Of a stretch of DNA of 54,043 bases, positions 9,100 to 17,627 are shown piece after piece. Under the pieces are notes generated by a model. It did no database searches and was not told the DNA's origin. It worked only from the letters and a program-made list of their open reading frames with translations. This DNA is from Planctomycetota bacterium (GTDB lineage Bacteria; Planctomycetota; UBA1135; GCA-002686595): NCBI GenBank assembly GCA_002683825.1, contig NYUD01000082.1:1-54043 (forward strand), given 5' to 3'. Position numbers and translations under genes: made by a program. Position 1 is the stretch's first letter. The number at the start of each line of letters is the position of its first letter.

Positions 9100-9993
9100 A
9101 TGAAGGACCACAGGCCTGCCCGTCTCCACCCGGACCGATCGCCCCCGTGCTCTCGCCTCGGCGCCCTCCTCACCCTCTGGATCTGTGCAGGCTGTGGTGG
9201 AGGGGCCGCCGGGGAAGACTCGACCGGTGTCGATGACCGGACGCAGGGGCACGAAGAGCCCAAGGGAACGGCCAGGCCCCGGGGGCCCGGAGATCGGCGG
9301 AGCAAGATCCCCGAGGCCGCGAGAATCGGGACCGAGCCCTTCGCATCGGCGGAACTGGGAGCCCTCTGGGGAGTGGTTCGCTTCTCGGGCAAGGATATCG
9401 AGCGCTTTCCCATAGGCGCGCAGCAGAAATCGGAGTGCAACCACCATCCCGAGATCGAACACCTGAGCGACGTGACGATCGTCCACGAGGGACGGGTTCA
9501 AGACGCCTACGTCTACATCAAGTCCGGGTTCGACCCGGACGACGTCCCGGCCGCACCGGAGACGACGATCACGCTGGATCAACGCGGCTGTATCTACACG
9601 CCCCACGTACTCGCATTTCGCGCCGGCCAGAAGCTCCAGGTCGCCAACAGCGATCCGACCAACCACAACGTCAATCTCCGGGCCCCCAGGAACAGCCAGA
9701 TGGGCAACAAGAACATGGGGCGTGGACAGGCGCCCCTCGAGTTCGTGTTCGAGAGGCGCGAATTGGAGATCCGATTTAAATGCGACATCCACCCTTGGAT
9801 GGGGTCGGTCGTGCACGTCCAGGATCACCCGTGGTTTGCCCTGACCGACGCCGAGGGGAAGTTCATGATCCCAGACGTCCCCCCCGGAGACTACGTCGTC
9901 GAAGCGATCCACGAACGCCTGGGCAAAACCCGCGGCAGGGTGAAGGTGGAGGCCGGACAGGCGAGCGGCTTCGCCCTGATCCTCGACGGTTGA
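9100..9993 (+). CDS. Cupredoxin-like lipoprotein with carboxypeptidase-regulatory-like C-terminus
   Basis: This 297-residue protein starts with a basic N-terminus and a hydrophobic stretch ending LWICAGCGG, a plausible lipobox with Cys32, so it is probably membrane-anchored. After a low-complexity linker, residues of about 90-250 resemble a cupredoxin. TNHNVNLRAP provides the first histidine and FKCDIHPWMG provides Cys, His and Met, the usual type-1 copper ligands. The last 60 residues (FALTDAEGKFMIPDVPPGDYVVEAIHERLGK) match a carboxypeptidase regulatory-like beta-sandwich. A role in periplasmic electron transfer or copper binding is inferred. The next gene on the same strand is the PuuD-like membrane protein, 111 bases downstream, and it could be a partner. 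No copper-transport gene is visible nearby. Confidence 0.8.
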   Translation: MKDHRPARLHPDRSPPCSRLGALLTLWICAGCGGGAAGEDSTGVDDRTQGHEEPKGTARPRGPGDRRSKIPEAARIGTEPFASAELGALWGVVRFSGKDIERFPIGAQQKSECNHHPEIEHLSDVTIVHEGRVQDAYVYIKSGFDPDDVPAAPETTITLDQRGCIYTPHVLAFRAGQKLQVANSDPTNHNVNLRAPRNSQMGNKNMGRGQAPLEFVFERRELEIRFKCDIHPWMGSVVHVQDHPWFALTDAEGKFMIPDVPPGDYVVEAIHERLGKTRGRVKVEAGQASGFALILDG

Positions 9994-10104
9994 CTTGACC
10001 TGGGGCCTTTGCGATGGTCAGGGCGAAGTGTGGCGAGTGCACACACAGGCCCAATCCGGGTGCGTTCTACCGAGCGGCCCGATTCCAAGGAAGGCACCGG
10101 ACTC

Positions 10105-10875
10105 ATGGAATTCGTCGAACTCGGCGATCGCTGGCTTCATTTCTTCATGGGGGTCCTCTGGATCGGACTCCTCTACTTCTTCAACTGGGTCAACTCGGCC
10201 TTTGCGCCCACCATGGACGCCGAGACCAAGAAAAAAGTCGTCCCGGAGCTGATGCCGAGAGCGCTTTACTGGTTCCGCCTGGCAGCGGGCTGGACCTGGA
10301 TTACGGGCGTCATCCTGATGTTCGTCGTCTACTACCATGGCCCGTACCTGGTCGAAGGACAGCAGCAGGTTACCGCCTCGACCTGGCTTCCCGCCTTCCT
10401 GGGACTGTTCGTCGGTTTCGTTGTGTACGACCTGCTCTTCAAGGCCCTCGCCAAGCAACACGCCGTAGCGGTCATCATCTGGGGTCTGATCGCCATTGGC
10501 TTCGGTGCCTATTGCCGGGAGGTCCAGGGCTTCTCCATGCGGGCCACCTTCATCCATGTCGCAGCCCTCTTCGGAACCGCCATGGCAGCCAACGTCTGGA
10601 TGCGCATCTGGCCCGCCCAGCGTCGCATCATCACGGCCATCAAGAACGGAGAGGCCCCCGAGGCCGCCGACCCTGCTCTCGCCGGTCTGCGTTCCAAGCA
10701 CAACACCTACATGTCGCTGCCGCTGCTGCTGTTCATGGTCGCCGTGCACCAGGATTCGCTCCTGAGGTTCAACGAGGGGGCGCAGCCCTATTTCGCCATC
10801 GCAGGCGTGCTTCTGATCGGGTTTGCCTTCACCTACCTGATCTACGCGAAGGCCAAGACCGTTCCCGGATTCTAG
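10105..10875 (+). CDS. PuuD-like (urate hydroxylase membrane domain family) protein
   Basis: The likely start is the ATG at 10105 (MEFVELGDRWLHFFMGVLWIGLLYFF), preceded by AAGGAAGG; the frame is open further upstream without family features. The 256 residues form about seven to eight membrane helices. The pattern GDRWLHFFMGVLWIGLLYFFNWVNSAFAP, then PRALYWFRLAAGWTWITG, and RSKHNTYMSLPLLLFMVAVH near the C-terminus is that of the urate hydroxylase PuuD/DUF989 family. Full PuuD proteins carry a C-terminal cytochrome c domain, which is absent here: the protein ends at KAKTVPGF. The cupredoxin lipoprotein upstream could replace it as electron acceptor. No purine-catabolism gene is adjacent, so urate as substrate is not established. 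Confidence 0.8.
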   Translation: MEFVELGDRWLHFFMGVLWIGLLYFFNWVNSAFAPTMDAETKKKVVPELMPRALYWFRLAAGWTWITGVILMFVVYYHGPYLVEGQQQVTASTWLPAFLGLFVGFVVYDLLFKALAKQHAVAVIIWGLIAIGFGAYCREVQGFSMRATFIHVAALFGTAMAANVWMRIWPAQRRIITAIKNGEAPEAADPALAGLRSKHNTYMSLPLLLFMVAVHQDSLLRFNEGAQPYFAIAGVLLIGFAFTYLIYAKAKTVPGF

Positions 10876-10881
10876 TCCGCA

Positions 10882-10931
10882 GCCGTGAGCCCGGTCGGTA
10901 GTCGTGACGTTCTACCGGCCGGAACTCACCG
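10882..10931. terminator. Long hairpin between convergent genes (bidirectional terminator-like)
   Basis: CCGGTCGGTAG (10891-10901) pairs with CTACCGGCCGG (10912-10922): ten Watson-Crick pairs plus one G-U, with a 10-base loop. GTGAG and CTCAC outside it extend the stem across a small internal loop. It lies between the stop of the PuuD-like gene (10875) and the stop of leuS (10947), the expected position for a shared terminator. There is no T-run on either side, so it is not a classical intrinsic terminator. Confidence 0.6.
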
Positions 10932-10946
10932 GCAGGCAAGGCAGGC

Positions 10947-13541
10947 CTAGCTTCCCAGCACGAAATTCACCAGTCGCCCCGGCACCACGACCGCGCGCCG
11001 GATCGACTGCCCGGCCAGGTACTTCTGGGCTGCCCCGCGCGCAAGCTCCTCCAGGAGGACCTTGTCCGCCTCCTTGGGCGCGCGGACGCGCGCCCTCAGC
11101 TTTCCGTTCACCTGGACGACGAGTTCGTACTCCTCCTCTTCCAGGTAGGCCTCATCGTGATGGGGCCAGGGAGCGCGTACGATCCCTTCGGCGTGACCCA
11201 ACCGTGACCACAGCTCTTCCGCAATGTGCGGGGCGAACGGGGCCATGGCGCAAACGAAGCGCTCGGCTTGGCTCCTCGTCACGACTTGCCTGCACTTGCT
11301 GGCCACGTTCTTGAACTCCATCATCGCGGCGATCGCCGTATTGAACTTGAACGTCTCGAAGGACTCTTCGATGCGCTTCAGCGCCCGGTTCAGGGCGCGC
11401 TCAAGGACGAGCGCCTCGCCCTCGAGGACTCCTTCGACGGCTTCCCGCAAGTGGGGCCGGATCGGTTCCGATCCACTCGGATCCACGAAGAGCTTCCACA
11501 CGTCCTCCAGGAAGCGCCGCGATCCCGGTACATCCCGCGTATTCCACGGCTTCGATTCCCCCAGCGGCCCCATGAACATTTCATAGATGCGGAACGTATC
11601 GACGCCGTGCTGGGCGACCACATCGTCGGGGTTGACAACGTTACGAAGGGTCTTGGACATTTTCGCCACGACCTGCTCGACCTCGGTGCCGTCGTCGCTC
11701 TTGACGTGGGTCCCGTCCCGCTCTTCCACCTCGTCGACGGGGATCGTCCTCCCGGCTGAGTCCTTGAAGGCGAAGGCGGTCAAGAGCCCCTGGTTGAAGA
11801 GTCGCTTGAAGGGCTCCTTGGTCGAGACCAGACCGCAGTCGTAAAGCACCTTGTGCCAGAAGCGCGCATACAGGAGGTGCAGCACCGCGTGCTCGACACC
11901 GCCTATATAGAGATCGACGTTGCCCCAGTACTCCTGCGCCTCGGGCGAGAAGGGTGCCTCGTCGTTTTGCGGATCCATGAAGCGCAGGTAATACCAGCAC
12001 GACCCTGCCCATCCGGGCATAGTGTCCGTGTCGCGCCGCACCGTGTCCCCGGTCTCGGGGTCGCTTGCCACGACCCAATCGCTCGCCCGCGACAGGGGAG
12101 CTGCCCCATCATCCGCGGGCGTGAAGTCCTCCATCTCGGGCAGCTCCACGGGCAGGTCGGCATCGGGTACTCGCAGGTGCGAGCCGTCCTTTCGATGCAA
12201 CACGGGAAAAGGCTCCCCCCAGTAGCGTTGTCTCGAAAAGAGCCAATCCCGCAGACGGTAAGAGACGCGCGCATCTCCCAGATTGCGCTTCCGCAGGAGC
12301 TCGATAGTCTTGAGCTTGGCCGCGGGCGAGGCCAGTCCGTCGATGGGCCCGGAGTGAATCGCCGTCCCTTCCCCCGAGAAGCAAACGCCCTCCGACAATC
12401 CCGGCTCACCCTCGGGCGGCTTCACGACCTCGTGGATGTTCAGGTTGTACTTCTTGGCGAACTCGAAGTCGCGCTCGTCGTGGGCCGGCACTGCCATGAT
12501 CGCGCCGGTGCCGTAGGAGGCGAGCACGTAGTCCGCAACGAAGATCGGGATCCGAGATTCCTCGGTGTCGGGGTCCACCACCGGATTGATCGCATAGCGC
12601 CCCGTGAAGACCCCCGTTTTCACCTTCGCGAGATCGGTTCGCTCCAGGTCGGACTTGCGCGAGGCCTGTTCGACGTAGTCCTGCACGGCCTCGCGATCGG
12701 ACTCGGTCGTGATCTCTTCCAGAAGCGCGTGCTCGGGTGCGACCACCATGAAGGTCGCGCCCCACAGCGTGTCCGGTCGTGTGGTGAACACCGTAAGGCT
12801 CGCCTCGAACCCGTCTATGGGAAAGATCACATCGGCACCCTCCGATCGACCGATCCATTCGCGCTGCATCGTCTTGACCGATGCCGGCCAATCGACCGTC
12901 TCGAGGTCGTCCAGTAGCCGGTCAGCGTACTCGGTGATCTTCAACATCCACTGGGACAGGGGGCGACGCAGGCAGAGATGGCCCCCGCGTTCGGAACGTC
13001 CCTGGATGACCTCCTCGTTCGCGAGGACCGTCTTCAGTTCTTCACACCACCAGACCGGAACCTCCGTCCGGTAGGCCAGTCCCAGGTCGTAAAGCCTCGC
13101 AAAGATCCACTGGGTCCAGCGGTAGTAGGACGGATCGCAGGTGGAGAACTCACGGGACCAATCGTAGGACAAACCCAGTGACCTGAGCTGGCGCCGGAAC
13201 GTCTCGACGTTCTTGGCCGTGCTCTGTGCCGGGTGGACGCCGCGCGTGATCGCGTACTGCTCGGCCGGAAGTCCGAAAGCGTCATAGCCCATCGGATGCA
13301 GGACGTTGTAGCCCTCCATGCGCTTGCGGCGGCTGACGATGTCCGAACCGATGTAGCCCATCGGGTGGCCAACGTGCAGTCCCGCACCGGAGGGGTAGGG
13401 AAACATGTCCAGCACGTAGTACTTCGGCTGCTCGGGATCGAAGCCGGCATCACCGGGATTCAGGGCCCGGAAGGCACGGGTCTCTTCCCAGACTCCCTGC
13501 CAGCGCGGCTCGATTTCCGCAGGTTCGTAGCGGTTGTTCAC
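10947..13541 (-). CDS. leuS: Leucyl-tRNA synthetase
   Basis: LeuS charges tRNA-Leu with leucine in the cytoplasm. The 864-residue length is normal for bacterial LeuRS. The start is a GTG at 13541 (MNNRYEPAEIEPRWQGVWEE). The class I signature appears as PSGAGLHVGHPMGY (HVGH at 56-59), and the second signature as KMSKT (627-631). The CP1 editing region (TTRPDTLWGATFMVVAPEH and GTGAIMAVPAHDERDFEFA) is present, so proofreading is expected. The C-terminal anticodon-binding domain ends VVQVNGKLRARVRAPKEADKVLLEELARG. It is a single gene, convergent with the PuuD-like gene and divergent from tRNA-Ala/lysS. Confidence 0.97.
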   Translation of the reverse strand: MNNRYEPAEIEPRWQGVWEETRAFRALNPGDAGFDPEQPKYYVLDMFPYPSGAGLHVGHPMGYIGSDIVSRRKRMEGYNVLHPMGYDAFGLPAEQYAITRGVHPAQSTAKNVETFRRQLRSLGLSYDWSREFSTCDPSYYRWTQWIFARLYDLGLAYRTEVPVWWCEELKTVLANEEVIQGRSERGGHLCLRRPLSQWMLKITEYADRLLDDLETVDWPASVKTMQREWIGRSEGADVIFPIDGFEASLTVFTTRPDTLWGATFMVVAPEHALLEEITTESDREAVQDYVEQASRKSDLERTDLAKVKTGVFTGRYAINPVVDPDTEESRIPIFVADYVLASYGTGAIMAVPAHDERDFEFAKKYNLNIHEVVKPPEGEPGLSEGVCFSGEGTAIHSGPIDGLASPAAKLKTIELLRKRNLGDARVSYRLRDWLFSRQRYWGEPFPVLHRKDGSHLRVPDADLPVELPEMEDFTPADDGAAPLSRASDWVVASDPETGDTVRRDTDTMPGWAGSCWYYLRFMDPQNDEAPFSPEAQEYWGNVDLYIGGVEHAVLHLLYARFWHKVLYDCGLVSTKEPFKRLFNQGLLTAFAFKDSAGRTIPVDEVEERDGTHVKSDDGTEVEQVVAKMSKTLRNVVNPDDVVAQHGVDTFRIYEMFMGPLGESKPWNTRDVPGSRRFLEDVWKLFVDPSGSEPIRPHLREAVEGVLEGEALVLERALNRALKRIEESFETFKFNTAIAAMMEFKNVASKCRQVVTRSQAERFVCAMAPFAPHIAEELWSRLGHAEGIVRAPWPHHDEAYLEEEEYELVVQVNGKLRARVRAPKEADKVLLEELARGAAQKYLAGQSIRRAVVVPGRLVNFVLGS

Positions 13542-13671
13542 AGGGCGCGTTCCAAAAAGGCTCCGTAGGATAGAGAGCGAACCGCTCGGCGACCATGGCC
13601 AGGCTCCATCCGCCCCAGGATCCCGATTCCGGAGCCCCTAATTTCACCGCCGTTCCCTTTCGGGACAGCGC

Positions 13672-13700
13672 TTGACCTCTCCCCCCGACGGGGGCATGCT
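13672..13700 (+). promoter_or_regulatory. Sigma-70-type promoter of tRNA-Ala (and possibly lysS)
   Basis: TTGACC (13672-13677) and CATGCT (13695-13700) are separated by 17 bases and lie 13 bases before the first base of the tRNA. This is the right geometry for a -35/-10 pair serving a stable RNA. The spacer contains the small palindrome CCCCCGACGGGGG (13682-13694). The lysS-lolC-lolD genes follow the tRNA without a visible terminator and may share this promoter. Confidence 0.6.
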
Positions 13701-13713
13701 CCCGATTCTCGCC

Positions 13714-13789
13714 GGGGGATTAGCTCAGCTGGTAGAGCGCTACAATGGCATTGTAGAGGTCAGGGGTTCGACTCCCCTATCCTCCACCA
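13714..13789 (+). tRNA. tRNA-Ala (anticodon GGC)
   Basis: The 76-base sequence folds into a full cloverleaf with an encoded 3' CCA. The acceptor stem is GGGGGAT paired with ATCCTCC, the D-arm is GCTC/GAGC and the T-arm is AGGGG-TTCGACT-CCCCT. The anticodon stem CTACA/TGTAG encloses the loop ATGGCAT, giving anticodon GGC, which reads GCC and GCU alanine codons. No integrase or duplicated tRNA 3' end follows, so there is no sign that it served as an attachment site. Confidence 0.97.
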
Positions 13790-13823
13790 ACCACCCTTCA
13801 GGGGCTCACGGGGCCTCGCTTCC

Positions 13824-15323
13824 ATGACCGAGTTGGCCCACCCCGATCGTCTGGCGAAAATCGCCGCTCTTCGCTCCGAAGGCAAGGATCCCTATCCGGC
13901 GAGAGGCGTCGATTGCGAACCCCTCGAACGGCTCATCGCGGGGGGTGGAAGCGTCGAGGAGCCCGGCCCGTTGATCGGAGAGCGGGTCACCGCCGCCGGG
14001 CGGATACTGGGTCTTCGGGACTTCGGCAAGCTGATCTTCGCTCCGCTGGTCGATCGATCCGGTCGGCTCCAAGTCGGGATGCAGAAGGACCGTCTCGGCG
14101 ACTGGTGGCCCGACAGAAAGCGCCTCGACGGTGGAGACATACTCGCGGTGACCGGCGAGCTGGGGCGCACGCAAAAGGGCGAGCTCACGATCTGGGCGGA
14201 AGAGGTTCAGCTGCTCTCGAAAGCCCTCGCGCCCCCCCCAGAAAAGTGGCACGGACTGGTCGACATCGAGCAGCGCCGCCGCCGCCGCTACGTCGATCTG
14301 TGGTCCTCGGAGAGCGTCAGCGAGGTCTTCATCAAGCGTTCACGCCTGATTTCCATAGCGCGCCGCTTCCTGGAAGAGCGTGGGTTTCTGGAGGTGGAAA
14401 CACCGACCCTCCATCCGATCGTCGGTGGAGCCGCGGCGCGACCCTTCACCACCCACCACAACGCCCTGGGCGTCGATCTCTACCTGCGCATCGCCCCCGA
14501 ACTCTACCTCAAGCGTCTGATCGTCGGCGGGCTCGAGCGCGTCTTCGAAGTCGCCAGAAACTTCAGAAACGAGGGCATCGATGCGACCCACAACCCCGAG
14601 TTCACGATGCTCGAGCTCTATCAGGCCCAGGCGGATTTCCGCCACATGATGGAGTTGAGCGAAACGCTCGTGGAGGAGCTTGCCGTCGAGCTGACGGGCT
14701 CCAAGACGATCACCTACCGCGGGCGCCAGTTCGATCTATCGGCGCCCTTCCGCCGGGCCCGCTACGACGAGCTTTTTCGCGAGAAGAACGGCTTCGAGCT
14801 GGACGACGAACCTGCTGTGCGGAGCAAGGCCGCCGAGCTCGGACTCAAGGCGGATCCCAAGACGGATTTCTGGAAGCTCCTGGCCGAACTCTTCGATGTC
14901 ACGGTCGAAGAGAGCCTCACAGGTCCCGTGTTCGTCACCCACTATCCCGTCCCGCTGTGTCCCCTGGCGAAAACAGACCCGCAGGACGCGCGCTTTGCGG
15001 AGCGCTTCGAGCTCTTCATCGCCGGAATGGAGCTCGCCAATGCCTTCAGCGAGCTCAACGATCCGCAGGAGCAGGAACGCCGCTTCGAAGAACAGGTCGC
15101 CAGCAAGGATCCGGAGGTGCCGGGAGAGGTCGACATCGACTACGTTCAGGCCCTCGAATTCGGTATGCCGCCGACAGGGGGGATGGGGATCGGGATCGAT
15201 CGGCTGGCCATGCTCCTGACCGATCAGCCCTCCATCCGCGACGTGCTTCTCTTCCCCACCCTGCGTCCCCAGCCCCAAGGCGGGGGCCCGTCCAGCGAAC
15301 AAGAGCATGCGCAAGAGAAGTAA
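13824..15323 (+). CDS. lysS: Lysyl-tRNA synthetase, class II
   Basis: The 499-residue product has an N-terminal OB-fold anticodon-binding domain (GRILGLRDFGKLIFAPLVDRSGRLQVGMQKD, about 55-90) and a class II catalytic core. Motif 2 is FEVARNFRNEGIDATHNPEFTMLELYQA, and motif 3 is PTGGMGIGIDRLAMLLTDQPSIRDVLLFP near the C-terminus. IVGGAAARPFTTHHNALGVDLYLRIAPELYLKRLIVGG is the typical LysRS region before motif 2. It charges tRNA-Lys in the cytoplasm. The gene starts at an ATG 34 bases after tRNA-Ala and is followed after three bases by the lolC-type gene, so a tRNA-lysS-lolCD transcript is likely. Confidence 0.97.
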   Translation: MTELAHPDRLAKIAALRSEGKDPYPARGVDCEPLERLIAGGGSVEEPGPLIGERVTAAGRILGLRDFGKLIFAPLVDRSGRLQVGMQKDRLGDWWPDRKRLDGGDILAVTGELGRTQKGELTIWAEEVQLLSKALAPPPEKWHGLVDIEQRRRRRYVDLWSSESVSEVFIKRSRLISIARRFLEERGFLEVETPTLHPIVGGAAARPFTTHHNALGVDLYLRIAPELYLKRLIVGGLERVFEVARNFRNEGIDATHNPEFTMLELYQAQADFRHMMELSETLVEELAVELTGSKTITYRGRQFDLSAPFRRARYDELFREKNGFELDDEPAVRSKAAELGLKADPKTDFWKLLAELFDVTVEESLTGPVFVTHYPVPLCPLAKTDPQDARFAERFELFIAGMELANAFSELNDPQEQERRFEEQVASKDPEVPGEVDIDYVQALEFGMPPTGGMGIGIDRLAMLLTDQPSIRDVLLFPTLRPQPQGGGPSSEQEHAQEK

Positions 15324-15326
15324 GCC

Positions 15327-16769
15327 GTGTTTCGCTCCTTTCTGAGCTGGCGCTACCTCATTTCCCGGCGAAGCAATCTCGTCGGGATCGGAGGCATCCT
15401 GCTCGGGGTGGGGGCCATGATCCTCATCCTGTCGATCATGACGGGCTTTCTCGAGGAACAGCGCCGGGCGATTCGGGGGACCCTTTCGGATGTCATCATC
15501 CGACCGGAACGGATCGTCGGCCCGAACGGCATGGTCATCGACCCGGCGCCCTTTCCCGAGCCGATCCTGGAACTCCTCCTGGCCGATCCCCGGGTCCGCG
15601 GCGCCGCACCTCAGCTGCAATGGGCGGCCCTGATCAGCGAAAAAGGGATCGATTTCTCGACCCTTTTCAGCAGTCCCGCGGCCGCCGAGAACGTGACCAA
15701 GGAGATCGTAGGTATCGATCTACGGACCGACCTGCGCCTCGTCGAGCCCGCACTTTCCGCAGCCCTCGCATCGATCGGAGCCTTCGCCCCCCGATACCTC
15801 GTGCAGGATGAGCTGGATGCGACCGGTTTCCTCGAGAGCCTGACCGGCCGCGATGGCGAGCTGGGTTGGACCATCGCACCGCGGATGCCCCTCTTTCCGT
15901 TCGAGACCGGGCGCGAAGAGAGAGCGCTCCGCACACCCGCGTGCATCGTGGGTGAGAAACTCGGCCGGCAATTCGGCATCAGCCCCGGCGATACGATCCA
16001 GCTGGCGACACTCGTCTTTCCCCCGGACTCCGAACCGAAGCTCAACAACCGGGACTTCGTCGTCTCCGGCCTGTTCAAGACCGAGGCCAATGACGTCGAC
16101 AGCAAGCGCATCTACGTCGATCGGTTCGAACTCGCGGACTTCATCGGGACGTTCCGATCCTACAGCCAGATCCTGGTCCGAATCGAGGGCGACGACCACG
16201 TCGCAGCCCGTGCTGCCATCGAGACCCGGTTGGATGAGGAGAACCTTATTCTCGGGCCGACCTACGCCAACGAGGTCTTGACCTGGGAGGACACGAACCG
16301 TCCCTTGCTCGGTGCTATCGAGAACGAGCGCATGTTGATGGCCATCATGCTCAGCCTCGTGCTGATCGTCGCCGGCTTCACGATCTTCGCCACGCTATCG
16401 ATGATGGTCACCGAAAAGCGTCGCGACATCGGCATTCTCTCCGCCCTCGGCGCAACACCGTCGGGAATCCTCTCGATGTTTCTCATGATCGCCTTCTGGG
16501 ACGCCCTGATCGGTGCGCTCCTCGGGGGCGCCATCGGCGTGCTGGCGGCGTTCAGGATCGACGCGATCGAACGCTGGCTTTCCGCCATCCTGGGGGTTCA
16601 GATCTTCGATCGTGACGTCTACCTCTTCACCCATATCCCGACGATCGTCCAGCCTCTCTCCGTGGCATCGATCGTCGGGGGAGCCTTCCTGATCGCACAC
16701 ATCTTCGCTGCGATTCCCGCCTGGCGCGCCGCACGCCTCGATCCCCTAACCGCCCTACGTTACGAGTGA
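15327..16769 (+). CDS. lolC: LolC/LolE-type ABC transporter permease
   Basis: This 480-residue FtsX-family protein starts at a GTG at 15327, three bases after lysS. The N-terminus MFRSFLSWRYLISRRSNLVGIGGILLGVGAMILILSIMTGFLEEQRRAI is the classical LolC/E start, with one membrane helix. A large periplasmic domain follows (about 50-325), then three C-terminal helices (MLMAIMLSLVLIVAGFTIFATLSMMV, an FLMIAFWDALIGALLGGAIGVLAAF block and a final one). With LolD it would release lipoproteins from the inner membrane towards the outer membrane. Only one permease gene is present, so the complex may be a homodimer or LolF-like, or a second permease may lie elsewhere. It ends ALRYE, overlapping lolD by four bases. 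Confidence 0.9.
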   Translation: MFRSFLSWRYLISRRSNLVGIGGILLGVGAMILILSIMTGFLEEQRRAIRGTLSDVIIRPERIVGPNGMVIDPAPFPEPILELLLADPRVRGAAPQLQWAALISEKGIDFSTLFSSPAAAENVTKEIVGIDLRTDLRLVEPALSAALASIGAFAPRYLVQDELDATGFLESLTGRDGELGWTIAPRMPLFPFETGREERALRTPACIVGEKLGRQFGISPGDTIQLATLVFPPDSEPKLNNRDFVVSGLFKTEANDVDSKRIYVDRFELADFIGTFRSYSQILVRIEGDDHVAARAAIETRLDEENLILGPTYANEVLTWEDTNRPLLGAIENERMLMAIMLSLVLIVAGFTIFATLSMMVTEKRRDIGILSALGATPSGILSMFLMIAFWDALIGALLGGAIGVLAAFRIDAIERWLSAILGVQIFDRDVYLFTHIPTIVQPLSVASIVGGAFLIAHIFAAIPAWRAARLDPLTALRYE

Positions 16770-17539
16770 GCACCCTCCCCTACAGGACACCGCATGCCGA
16801 AGCTCGCGGCCATCACTCCACGTCGCAGGCCGTGCTTCGCGCCCGCAAGATTCGCAAGTCGTTCGGTCTTGGGGATCGCTCTCTCGAGATCCTCCACGGG
16901 GTCAACCTCGAGTTGAAATCGGGCGAACTTCTGGCCCTTGTCGGAGCCTCCGGGGCCGGCAAGTCCACCCTGCTGCACGTCCTCGGCTTGCTCGACCGTC
17001 CCCAGGAGGGGGAAGTGATCATCGATGGCGCCGACGCCTGGAAGCTCTCCGTCCAGGAACGCGCTAACGCTCGCAACAAGAAGATCGGTTTCGTGTTTCA
17101 GATGTACCACCTGCTGCCGGAATTGAACGCCGTCGAGAACGTGATGCTCCCGGCGATGATCGCTGAATCGAGGCTGGTTTTCGGAAGCAAACGCAAGCAG
17201 CACCACGAGCGCGCCGCGATCCTGCTCGAACGTTTCGGTCTTTCGAACCGGTTCAAGCACCGGCCCGGTCAACTCTCAGGCGGAGAGCGCCAGCGCGTCG
17301 CCATGGCGCGCGGGCTATTCCATGACCCTACGATCCTCCTTGCGGACGAACCCACCGGGAACCTGGACACCGCGACGGGAGAGAGGGTCCTCGAACTCCT
17401 GTTCGAGGAACAGTCCCGTCGCGGCCTGTCGATGATCCTCGTCACGCACGACATGCGCATCGCCAAGAAATGCCAACGCGTGATGTTGATGGAGGACGGT
17501 CAGATTCAGGCGGATTCGAGCCTTCCGATGCCGGCCTAG
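16766..17539 (+). CDS. lolD: LolD-type lipoprotein-releasing ABC ATPase
   Basis: This 257-residue ATPase starts at a GTG that overlaps the lolC stop (GTGA). It has Walker A GASGAGKST, the Q-loop in FVFQMYHLLPELNAVENVMLP, signature LSGGERQRVAMARG and Walker B ILLADEPTGNLD. An H-loop follows in VTHDMRIAKKC. The Q-loop and signature contexts are those of LolD/MacB-type ATPases. It energises the adjacent LolC-type permease at the inner membrane. About 30 residues precede the usual start of the family, and a slightly later start cannot be excluded. It is convergent with nadK, with an 88-base gap containing only a short GC hairpin. Confidence 0.93.
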   Translation: MSTLPYRTPHAEARGHHSTSQAVLRARKIRKSFGLGDRSLEILHGVNLELKSGELLALVGASGAGKSTLLHVLGLLDRPQEGEVIIDGADAWKLSVQERANARNKKIGFVFQMYHLLPELNAVENVMLPAMIAESRLVFGSKRKQHHERAAILLERFGLSNRFKHRPGQLSGGERQRVAMARGLFHDPTILLADEPTGNLDTATGERVLELLFEEQSRRGLSMILVTHDMRIAKKCQRVMLMEDGQIQADSSLPMPA

Positions 17540-17627
17540 GCCCGACGAGGCTCTGGACCCCTGGTGCATGGCCGGATCGGCCTCGAGCGCCGGGCCCCCT
17601 CGGCCAACTCGCCGGAAATCCAGCGGC

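Noticed and set aside
10947..13541. KMSKT instead of KMSKS in LeuS
   Set aside because: A common neutral variant.
13714..13823. tRNA-Ala as a mobile-element attachment site
   Set aside because: No integrase, no repeated tRNA end and no foreign-looking genes follow; lysS is next.
13913..15811. 632-codon plus-strand open frame
   Set aside because: Arg/Pro-rich product in another frame over lysS and lolC; no family features.
17570..17582. Short GGCCG-GAT-CGGCC hairpin between lolD and nadK
   Set aside because: Five-pair stem with a three-base loop and no T-run; too weak to call a terminator.
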